Part shown: piece after piece, positions 37,682 to 46,946 of the stretch
How the letters are laid out: the number at the start of each line of letters is the position of its first letter
How positions within the stretch are numbered: the stretch's first letter is position 1
Assembly (NCBI GenBank): GCA_003665825.1
Contig: QPFY01000010.1
Span: 310,001-374,000, forward strand
Direction of reading: 5' to 3'
DNA length: 64,000 bases
Source of the DNA: Microbotryum silenes-acaulis
Lineage: Eukaryota > Basidiomycota > Microbotryomycetes > Microbotryales > Microbotryaceae
The notes under the pieces: model-generated
The model's input: the letters and a program-made list of their open reading frames with translations, nothing else
What the model was told of the DNA's origin: nothing
Databases searched by the model: none
Translations under genes and position numbers: made by a program

Positions 37682-38740
37682 ATGAAGTACCACCTTGTGG
37701 CAGCCATCACAGCTGCAGCGGGTGCCTCCCAGGTGATTGCTTCTCAACCGTACTGCCTCTTTGATCACGTCGATTGCCATGGTGGCCTTTGGTGAGTCGT
37801 CGCGATTTTGCAAGCGGCAAAAAAAAACCTTTCTGCTCGGCGCAGACGATCCCGCCTCCTCAGCTCCACGGCCACCGCCGCGCTTGCCACAAAGCGACTG
37901 GAACCTGTCTTCCCTATCTATGAATCTCAGGCTGACACGAGTTCCCCTCCCAACGCGCAGAGCCAAAAAGAACATTACCACAGCTATACTATCACGCAGT
38001 GCGCCGCCATCTGTAGCCAGATCCTGTGCACTTATTTGGATCAATCAACAGTGGCCATGTTTTCGAGCACGAGGTCCTGTTCGGCCGACACACTTTCATG
38101 CGGCCGGTATGACAACAGCAAGAAACGTGGAACATTCCTTACGCTAGCTGGGTCCCTCCTCCTCAATGGACTTCGGCCGAGGCTCTCAAGGCCATCTGGT
38201 GGTTCCCAGGTTCGGCTTGGCTGTACCCCAAGGCATGGCAATCGTCCGGCTTAGTCACACTGTGGCAGAAGCTCGACGGAGGCTACGTTGACCCCTATGC
38301 CACCGCTGCCTCGGAATCCCCGACCACTGCCTCGGCTGCCTCCTCCACTACGTCTGCTGCTGCGTCCACCGCGACTCCCACCTCGGCGACAAGCTGTGGC
38401 TCTGGTCATTCCCCCCAAGGTTTCGCTTTGTTCTACGACTACCAATCGACCGTCAACAGTCTCGACGCGGTCAACTCCCCCTCCGTCGAGGACTGCTCGT
38501 CCAAGTGCCTCGGCATCAATTGCCACGCCTTCGACTACTGGACCGAGAGCGTTGTCGGCCAGTGCGGCCTGAAAGTTATCGGCGGCGGTTTTAATGGATG
38601 CAGCCCGCTCAAGATGTCATCCATGGTGTTCCGGGCCGCTGCTCGACGCTCGCTAACACGGCCTGCGGCTCCAGCTCGGCGCTCACTTCGGCCTGCAAGG
38701 ACGTCAACGTCTGTGCGGGCACAACTCCCTCCCGTTCTCG
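37682..38740 (+). pseudogene. Decayed secreted cysteine-rich protein with PAN/apple-like block
   Basis: Starts with a plausible signal peptide ([20 protein letters not shown]) then SQPYCLFDHVDCHGG before a gtgagt donor. A second block in a different frame (about 38119-38613) reads TWNIPYASWVPPPQWTSAEA, SSGLVTLWQKLDGGYVDPYA and a Ser/Thr/Ala linker. Then FYDYQSTVNSLDAVNS is followed by VEDCSSKCLGINCHAFDYW and GQCGLKVIGGGFNGCS, with cysteine spacing like a PAN/apple module. A third frame from about 38614 gives RCSTLANTACGSSSAL and CKDVNVCAG. The blocks cannot be joined by clear splice sites, and the first exon's downstream acceptor creates TGA, so I call it broken, though a missed exon structure is possible. 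It may have been a secreted carbohydrate-related protein; the family is not recognised. Confidence 0.45.
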
Positions 38741-39411
38741 CTTCGCTCGTAGGTCGCGCCACCATCATTAGGTTTCTCTGCGTGCCTTGTCAAAGGAGTG
38801 GCACCTCGGGTCTTGGTCAATGTCTAGAAAGAGCGATACCCCTGCTGCCGTTTGGATTTCATGACTTTATCTTATTAAGCCCCTGCCGTTTGGGGTTCCT
38901 GGCTTAATCCTATGGAGCCCTTGTAGCCCACCTTTCATTACTCGTGTTGCGATTTATTGCAGCCATTACTAGTCAAATCTGCTCGCCCGATTCGACTCGT
39001 CGAGCGCGACAGATCCCGCTGATCAAGGCTTTAACATGCTAAGCTCAACTAAGCCCTCCCTCTGGGAGGGGCTTACGAGTTATCGGCGCGCTTGGCCCAG
39101 TTGCCCTCCGAAATTTCAGGGCCCTTTTGGGGTGGTTCTCTGTAACTTGGCAAGTAGGCGCATCCATGCAAAAGTGAAGGACCCTATTTTTCTTTATGCT
39201 CTAAAAATGACATACCCCAAGTGGCGAGAGCTTTCATAAGCTGTGGGTGGAGCTGCAGCGATCCGAAGTCTGCGATTTCGGTCGATCGGGCCCCAGATGG
39301 TCCGAGCGCATCGTGTAATTGGCGCTCTCATCATCGGCGAGCACTTCGTACTTCTCGAATTGATTCTCCGGATTCAATAAAGCTACTGAATACTTGCCTT
39401 ATCCGCGTGCA

Positions 39412-39540
39412 GGCCGGCTCAATCATCATTAAAGAGATGAAGCGAACCAAGTGCGCCTTCGTCGCTAGCCATGACTTGGCTCCCGAAGTCCTCGCATCCG
39501 ATTACATCGACGCCCGGCTCGATGCAATCGCCGAAGACAG
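39412..39540 (+). pseudogene. ORF1 fragment in transposon copy 2
   Basis: Reads GSIIIKEMKRTKCAFVASHD, LAPEVLASDYIDARLDAIAE, DSSQ. It aligns with the second ORF1 exon of copy 1 (SDSIIVQEMKRSKPTYVPSH and so on) at about half of positions. The upstream exon is missing in this copy. Confidence 0.6.
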
Positions 39541-39559
39541 TTCTCAGTCGGTCCATAAT

Positions 39560-40223
39560 TTAGGCCCCGAGTATATTGCCTGTACTCGAGTAGGAGTTTC
39601 TCGACAAACTCGTCTCGTTGTTGGGAGTTCATACGCCACGGATTGTGCCCTCTCGTCTGTCGGTTGACTGACTGCGTTGCGCGTTCATCGGCCGAGTCCT
39701 CCAAGTCATCGTCGGATTTTCGACCTGCGAGTTTTTTGTGGGTTGGCTCATCTTGTCTGCTTCGATGGTTGCCCCGTCGTAACTTGAAAACTCGTGGTAG
39801 CTTTCCTCTGTGGTGTACCTCAGGTGTTCGATGATGTACTTGGCGCCTTGAGGATCACATCGAGAACACTGGCAAAATCTGCCGGTGATGTTTCCTTGAC
39901 GCTCCATTTCAGCAACGATGAGAGGATCGTCCGCCTTCAGCGGAAGCTCGCCTTGCCTGCATTTATCCATAGTACGAGGGATTAGATTATCTATGGCCGT
40001 GCGTCCTGACGGGTTCAACTCACGTGTATAGGACGATGGCCAGAGCGTGCAAGCACGCCTTCGACTCGTAGAAAAAACGGATTGAGAGTTCGTTCTCAGT
40101 GAGTAGCTCGAGTCGTGGACGGTCGCCATGCATACCGGAAGTCGAAATCTCGTCTGTAATTGTGTCGTCTTGCTCCGGATTGCTCGCTGCGTCCCTTCTA
40201 CGTGCGTCCTTCAGAGGCTCCAA
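39560..40223 (-). pseudogene. RecQ-like helicase C-terminal fragment in copy 2
   Basis: Exon about 40223-40025 reads ENELSIRFFYESKACLHALA before a gtgagt donor. The next exon (acceptor about 39962) reads RQGELPLKADDPLIVAEMER, GRFCQCSRCDPQGAKYIIEH and, downstream, QQRDEFVEKLLLEYRQYTRG in a shifted frame. The Cys cluster after a 'C-RQ' block is reminiscent of the zinc-binding region of fungal RecQ/telomere-linked helicases. The link to the N-terminal part is lost. Confidence 0.5.
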
Positions 40224-40386
40224 AAAGTGATCCCAATTGACCGCTGCCCACTACGCTCTCCTCGACCCTTGCGCTGAATATTGTCCTCAACAGTGGTCCG
40301 ACCGTATTGAGTCACAGTCTGAACACCAGGCCAATGTATCCCAAGACCCAGGGCAGATGTCAAACAGGAGGTCAAACGGCACATAC

Positions 40387-41032
40387 AATCAGAATGAAGG
40401 AGATCGTGTGATTGGGGTCGTCCAACTGCCTGTACAGCTCGCCGTCTCTCCAGGTCTCCTCAGATACCACAACCGCTTTCTTTCCCTTTCGATTGAGATT
40501 GGCAGCCTGAAAGAAGCATGTGACTGCGGAAATCAGCACGGATGTCGGTCCAGCAAGCCCAGTCGGCAGAAAAACTCACCTGATGATTGCTCAGTGCATT
40601 CAGTGGACTGAAAACAATGGTGACGGCCCGGCGTCCATAAATGAGATACATTGCTTCGAAAATAACACTTTTGCCTGAACCTGTTGTCGCTGTGACGAGC
40701 ACAGCGTCATATCGATCCCGGTTCGCAAATTGATCGAGTTCGAAAAGTGCAGCAATGGCCTCGATCTGCACAGGCCGGGGGGTAGAGTCCTCGCCAAGGC
40801 TTTCGCCCAGAATAACTTTGATCTTCTTGCGTAATTCGCTGGAATATCGTCGGTCCTCCTGAGTCAAACGTGGCCTCCAGTGACCGAGAATGGTTGTCGG
40901 TTTGGTTGAATGATTCGGTGCTGGGGTCGTAGGACTGGCCCTTGAAGCTGATCGCAAGGGAGACGCCCTGAACTCAAATGATGGATGTCGACGGGGCGGT
41001 CCCCTAACCGGCCTCGCTGTTTGTACCGACAT
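40387..41032 (-). pseudogene. RecQ-like helicase N-terminal fragment (Walker A) in copy 2
   Basis: Exon 41032-40580 starts MSVQTARPVRGPPRRHPSFE and contains STPRPVQIEAIAALFELDQF (Q-motif-like region), Walker A as LVTATTGSGKSVIFEAMYLI, and VTIVFSPLNALSNHQ (motif Ia). A 73-nt intron leads to 40506-40387: AANLNRKGKKAVVVSEETWR, which aligns with the first helicase exon of copy 1 (GKKAVVVSKKTWED). The frame then ends at a gtatgt donor with no partner because the middle of the gene is deleted. Confidence 0.72.
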
Positions 41033-41442
41033 GGCTCATCATGAGGGGAGGTGCGATGTTGAGTGGAGGAGAGAGAGGATGCGTGAGGCGTGGCCGGGCT
41101 TAAGTGATCTGGATCTATGCAGCCTTCGACGCGGACTGGACTACGACTGGTCCGTGCGCCGACCTGCGTCTCGTTCGGAATCAGTTGATTCAAGCTGTTG
41201 TAGCGAAATGATCAAGCGTTCCTAGACTTCAAGCTTCGGTGAAGCCTCAGCAATAATGATGAAATAAAGACGTATCCCTCCAGTTTTCAGATAGCACCAA
41301 TATATGCCATGCTACAGCAAGGCGGCACTTTTCAGGGCCAAAATTTCGGAGGGCAACTGGGCCAAGCGCGCCGATAACTCACAAGCCCCTCCCAAAGGGA
41401 GGGGCGTCGAGCTTATTAACATCACTGAGCGACAGTTTTGGC

Positions 41443-41500
41443 GGGTAATACCCGCTGGTTGGGTATTACCCACGTGACGATGGTATTACCCAAGCAGACG
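41443..41500. repeat. GGGTATTACCC-family repeat cluster
   Basis: Three copies of GGGTAATACCC / GGGTATTACCC-like palindromes directly right of transposon copy 2. The same motif fills 44030-44450. Confidence 0.75.
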
Positions 41501-41587
41501 GTAGTCCCTTCGGTTCGGGTATTTCCAATTTTAATGTGTAATACTATCCAAAAAGTCTCAATAGGGGCTCTTTTCGGGAGCGTGATC

Positions 41588-41698
41588 GAGCTTAATTCAC
41601 ATTAGCTTCCTCATTAGGTTCTGTATCATTAATTGCTAGTGCGAGCTCAATTGGCATTAGCCTACTCATTAGGGTCTGTATCATAAATTACTAATGCT
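41588..41698. repeat. 55-bp tandem duplication
   Basis: Two units beginning GAGCTTAATTCACATTAGC (41588) and GAGCTCAATTGGCATTAGC (41643), about 80 percent identical through CTCATTAGG and CTGTATCAT. Confidence 0.8.
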
Positions 41699-44029
41699 CG
41701 CGTTCATATTACTAATGTTAATGCAGCCAGTTTATGTTGCATGCCAGATGTTGTAGTACATATTGTGGTATGTATTAGTGCATTATCCAACAAGTGTCTA
41801 CCTCCGTTACCATCTCTGACCCGTAGCCGGATGGTTTGGATCGTTGGCGTCCAAATCATCCGCAGCTGCCGCGCGTGCTCCGCTTCCTCAAGTGCTTGGA
41901 GAGCGTTCCAACTCCTTGACTTCTTCTTCGTCCTGTCCCTGATCCTCGTCTTGTTCCTCTTCGTTTCGACGGTTGCCAAGGTTCCTCTTGTAGATGATCT
42001 GTTGGCTTCTGTTAGGGTTTTGATCGGTCTTCTTGCTTCTTGACGGGCCCGGGCCTCTAGAGCCGGTCATCCGATGTGACCGCAAGGAAACATGTCCATT
42101 CTGCAAGGGCCGAGGGAGAAGTGATTGGTCAGCGCGCAAGCGAGCGCACAGTTAAGGTAAGGACCGGCGCGTGTTACTTACATACTTGACGATCTCCTAT
42201 TGCTTCGAAGGGGCATGTTCCTCCACAATAGTGTAGGTGCTTGTTCTGGTACAGACGAGTCTGCACGCGTCCTTGGGATGATGTTCTTCGGGCAGTTGCT
42301 AGCTGTGAGACCATTCCAGGCCGATCTCCGCAAGCGGCCCATACACCTGGACCGAAACAGGTGTTCTAATCTCTGCCACTACTGCATCACCTACTGGGTC
42401 GAGGAATGTTACGAGTGGCGCAGGGAAGTCAGAGCTAGTCGGTGGTCGGGTTCTGCTCGTTGAAGTTGCCGACGCCTACGCGAAGCCGATTGTAAGGGAC
42501 GTTGTCAGTTTGCCCATGCTTGCAAGTATACTCACACAAGCTCATATCGCCTTTGTCGTTTCGTACGTACATGCCATCCGCATCGACGTACTTTCTGGCT
42601 GCAGGGAGTGGACCGAGGCGACACGTCAGCGAAAAGTTGGCCGAATCAGCCCGAACCTGAGCGCCCGAACGTCGCGAAGCACACCCTTGAGTCAGAACAA
42701 TTACTCCAAGCTGAGCTCATCAGTGCCCTTCCCATTCAGACTTTTCGTCCTTCCCGGATGCAGATCCTCCCATTGCTGAGCTCCCGTGTGGCAGGGGACA
42801 GAAAGGTGGGTGGGAGAAGGACTGAACACGTGAACGGAAAGAGGCGAAGGGAGAAACGGAGACGCGCGCGCGCGCTTTGCGCAGGCTCACATAGCTTGAT
42901 TAGATTTTGAGTTACTGCTCATTAATGTGCACGACTACTGAGAAAATGTCCGCGACTGCGCCCATTGCTCCACGATTTTCGCTAAGTCTTCTCCCGGACT
43001 CTCAAACGTGATCGGCGCTCAGATCGACGACACGGCGCTGTCAAACGACACACAAGCCTCTGGCAGCGTCTCAAGTGGTAACTCGCATATTCAATACATG
43101 CGGTCTTACACCTTACACATAACCGATTTCATCGAATAGCATGGATCTTGATCGCTAAGTTGCCATGGAGCGGCTCAACCGTTAACGGTCAAGCGTGTCG
43201 CAAGCAAGGCTCGGCAGCTACCACAGGACGCAGTGAATCATTGTCAGTCATGTTCTGCTTAAGGAGCACAACCTGCTTGCGATGTGAATTATCTGACCTC
43301 TTCTCTGTGAGCTGATGCACCTGAGTGTGCGGATGCTGCCTTGCAAATGGCTTGTTCGCGGTTTCCTCGCTTCTCTTATCTCATCAGTGTACCGGTACTG
43401 AGGAAATATCCCTAGTGCAAGCAGATGGAGCTCGAGCACATGCACAAGACAACTCCCAGGCGTTCCCTCGTGAACGCGAAGGAGCCGATCGTGTCAAACG
43501 TTTTGGTCAACTTTTGGCGATTTATGAGTTCCGATAGGGGGAGCAGGTGCGCGCATTCGCACCTGATTGTGCCAGGTGGACCTACGACCCTGACACGTTC
43601 CTATCGCTTCACAGAACTTCCTGCTTGGGAAGGTACGGTCGCTTGGTTTGAGCCACTTGCAACCCGTCTACGACGCGATCGAACAGGCCCCGATTGCCAA
43701 GCCGACGCCCAAGCGGCAAAAGCGGAAGGCTGTGTCTCCTGTAGGAGCGCAAAAGCATCAGAACTTGTGCTTCACTTAAGTTCAACATGCTTCAGGAGCG
43801 GTCGAGATTGTGGATCTGCGGTGCATCCTGGCCTCAGCTGGTCGCATACATCGGAGGCTTGGTCGAGAGGAGTCTCGGGAGTACATCTTTGACCGGATGG
43901 ATGATGAAGCTCGGCCCAATTTTTTGAACCTGGAATAATACACTGGCTTCCTTCACTCGTCTGTTTCATCCACTGCCAGAGGCAAGAGTGTTACAGAGAA
44001 GTTCTAGACATCCGTGGGGTGGTATTGCG
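41699..44029. other. Repeat-associated stretch with unresolved ORF fragments
   Basis: About 2.3 kb between repeat clusters. Short frames occur, for example a minus-strand one with a CxxC-like CGGTCPFEA near 42215 and a charged EEEQDEDQGQDEEE tract near 41930. A plus-strand stretch near 43640-43720 reads PVYDAIEQAPIAKPTPKRQK. These look like decayed element genes but I cannot assign a family or join them. Confidence 0.35.
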
Positions 44030-44450
44030 GTGGTAATAACCCCCAAACCCGGTAATAACTACGCTGCACGTACGGAAACCCGGAGGCCGGGGGAATAGCC
44101 ATCCAAGCAGATATTACCCATGTCAAAGTTAATACCCGGTTGGGGGGTATTACCGCGCGCCTAGTTATTGCCCCTTCAGCTGGGTATTAACCCCCAGCTG
44201 GGTATTACCCAAAGAGATGAGTAATATCCGGCTGGGGGGTATTACCGCGCGCCCGGGTATTCCCCGTCGGCTGGGTATTACCCAGGGAGATGAGTAATAC
44301 CCGTGAGAGAGTTAATGCCCGACGTGGGGTTAATACCGCGCGCCTGGGTATTACCCGTCAGCTGGGTATTACCCAGGCGCGCTCAGTACAATACCCAGGT
44401 GAGACCTGGGTAATACCCTTCAGAAAGGGTATTACCGGAATTAACCGACC
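44030..44450. repeat. Degenerate tandem array of GGGTATTACCC palindromes
   Basis: More than a dozen copies of GGGTATTACCC or close variants within 420 bases. They are arranged in irregular 75-100 bp higher-order units, each containing a GGTATTACCGCGCGCC block and an AGCTGGGTATTACCC block. Confidence 0.85.
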
Positions 44451-45051
44451 CTCAGTGCATGCCGGCGCCGAGGCAGTCTCGTAGTTGTGATTACTGCGGC
44501 GAGAAACCGGGGCAGCCCAAAGTCTCCATTCATCATTACAATTTGGATGGCACACATTACTATACCAAGAACCGCTGCCCCAAAACCGATCAAGACAGGG
44601 GCTGACCCGCTTCAACGAGTCCGGCCGGGATCCGAGCGAGCTGCAGTTGGCGCACAAGCGCGCGGCCTGCGGCGCGCCACCTCCCTCCTCCGCCGCCATG
44701 AGTGATCACCGCGTATGTGCATGAGTGATCGACGCGCTCTATGTCTCGCCGGCCGTGCTCCCTTTCTTCGTCTCTTTCCACAACCTGCACTCCGCGTAAC
44801 CTCGCAACGCTTTCGCCAATTCCACCCATTCTGGACCTAGTATCGAGACCGGACCTTACAGGCTCCCAGCAACGGTACCTCTGGTATACCAACCCTCCCA
44901 GCCGGCACGCACGGCCGGCCACCTGTGACCGGCACTGACCGCGTGCAAGCCACTGCGCGTCGGGCTTTGCAGACCGCCTGCGACTCGGACATTACATCTT
45001 CAAAGCTCGAAACCAACTTCACGCCGCACTTACACGACTTGGCCTCCTCTC
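44451..45051. other. Upstream flank of the beta-helix gene
   Basis: 600 bases with no gene seen; presumably the promoter and 5' UTR of the following gene. Confidence 0.4.
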
Positions 45052-46668
45052 ATGGCCGGACTCTGGCGGAAAAGCCGCAAGTCATCGTGCCCACTCTCAT
45101 GGTCGCTGTTCGTGCTTGCGGCCTTCGTTACATCGTGTGTCGCCCGGTCGAGCGACTCCCGGCCAGAACGCGCTCCCGGCTGGGGTCCGCTCGCCCGTAC
45201 TAGTAATAGTAAGGTGAAAATCAGGCAGCAACACCGGCTCACGAACCCCTACGCGATTCCCAAAATTCTGATTCCGTCTTCAATCCGGAATAAATATGTG
45301 ATTGGCAAGGCCGATGACCACGATGGTGACGATGCTCAAGACTCCCGGGACGAATGCGTGCACAATTCAACTGCGCGCCAGATCAATCGCATGCTTGAAG
45401 AAGGCGGACCCGAGACACGTATTCTCTTATGCCAGAATGCACACATTTCTATCGACCCACACACCGAGCCGATCCGCTTCACTGCACCTCGTCAAGCGAT
45501 TTTAACCGTTGGAAATCCCGACCAGAACGCCCGGGCGCTAATTGTGATCGAGACGGGCACGAGCTCGACTCGCTACAACGGTCATTTAACCACTGCAGTT
45601 GACGCGAGTTGTCCGCAATGTACGGGCGTGCACATCCTGAGCGTCCAGATTGATGGTGGCCGGACCGAGCTCGGCGCAGTCGAAGGTGGGGATGCGCTCG
45701 TGTTGCTTGGCGGTGATGGCGGTGAGCAGCTGCTGCGGGGATGCGAAATTTCGCACGCCAGAGGTTTTGCTCTTGTACACGTCGAGGAAGGTAAAGGAGC
45801 CGAGTGCGAAGGCGTGGTCATTTCGGACAACGTCTTCAGAGACGCCGGGCTCTCCCCGCTCGATCTGATGCTTTCGAGTGAGCTGGCGCGCCTCAGAGAT
45901 GGGCCTCCGCCTTACAGAGGGCGGGAGCGACCTGGGCTGTGGACAGATGGGATCAGCGTAGCGTGCGCCAGGTCGTGAGTGCACCACTTGTCATGCTGGC
46001 CTGGCGAATTTGTGTTACTCAAGCTGGAGTCTGCCTCGTCAAGCACAATTATCGACAATGCAATCGTCAACGTTTCTGGGGCCGGCATTATCCTTCGGGG
46101 TGCCCCCGCGACGTCCGTCGCGTCCAACATCATCACAGCAACAGACCGGGACATGCTCGTAGGAATTGCCGCCGTACCGAACCCACGATTTGGTCTGCGC
46201 GACAACGAGCAAGCGGGACTGACTATCGCTTTCAACCAAATCAACGCGGTCTCGGCGATGGTGCGCGTCGGAATCGCTACAGGGTCCGACCTCTGGGCCA
46301 TAAATCGATCCAAGCACGTCCAAGGTTCGGTATCGTTCGGAACAGACATCTCTAGCAACCACCTCAGGTCCGGCAGCGGCTACTTCGGATACGCGTTCGC
46401 GTTTTCCGAAGCTCGTGGAATCGTTGTTCAGCACAATACTGTCGCAGCAGCCATCTGGGGCGCACCCACCATGGCATGCACTCGGGACCTGCCGATGGCA
46501 CCTCTTGTGCGCAATGCGCGCACCGCTCGCGGCTCACTCCAGCCCGAGGTCGAATCCGAGCCATTCGAGTTTCTCTTATGTGTTGGGCCGGGATCGAAGG
46601 CCAGCGAAGGAGTGGCGGGGCGGGAAATGACCCGCCACATAATCTCTCGCGGGAGCCGTGGAATGTAA
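45052..46668 (+). CDS. Predicted secreted right-handed beta-helix protein
   Basis: Unrecognised by name, but built like parallel beta-helix (pectin-lyase-fold) proteins. Exons 45052-45957 and 46024-46668 join in phase across a 66-nt intron (gtagcg...actcaag), giving 516 residues. The N-terminus has a hydrophobic core WSLFVLAAFVTSCVA (about residues 18-32), a signal peptide or anchor. Repeating beta-strand turns appear as GVHILSVQIDGGRTELG, CEISHARGFALVHVEEG, GVVISDNVFRDAG, STIIDNAIVNVSGAGIILRG, VASNIITATDRDM, LTIAFNQINAV and GIVVQHNTVAA. Splicing creates WTDGIS-LESASSSTIIDN, a natural helix turn, which supports the intron. Seven or more cysteines could form disulfides. The active site is unknown; a polysaccharide lyase or an adhesive wall protein are both possible. 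Confidence 0.7.
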
Positions 46669-46946
46669 GAACGCGTTTGAAGGGGTAGTTCAGATTGAGC
46701 CCAGCCGAGACCGAACCGAGACCGTATAGTAGTGAACGTAGCATATGCAATTATCAACATGTTGTTTAATATCTACGAATGAGCAAATTGCGAGTGATGT
46801 GATGCGAATGCTATTTACGACGGGGTGGAAGGCAAGGTCATATTTGCGGAGCCTGGACGAAGGCGTTGCACCAATGACGGCAGACTTCAAGTGTATAAAA
46901 TCTTGTTATAAGTAGACAGGCCGAGCGTAAATTTGAGACGGCCTTC

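Larger units (their letters stand above)
39040..41415. mobile_element. TIR transposon copy 2 (defective; RecQ-like helicase family)
   Basis: Both ends carry a matching inverted repeat of about 95 bases: TAAGCTC, a CCTCCC...GGGAGGGG hairpin, then GAGTTATCGGCGCGCTTGGC and CCAGTTGCCCTCCGAAATTT. Flanks TTAACATGC (39031-39039) and TTAACATCA (41416-41424) agree at the first seven of nine bases, a probable target duplication. The interior keeps a short ORF1 piece on the plus strand, and on the minus strand the 5' end (41032-40387) and 3' part (about 40223-39560) of a RecQ-like helicase gene. The central helicase motifs have been deleted. The element is 2376 bp. Confidence 0.82.
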
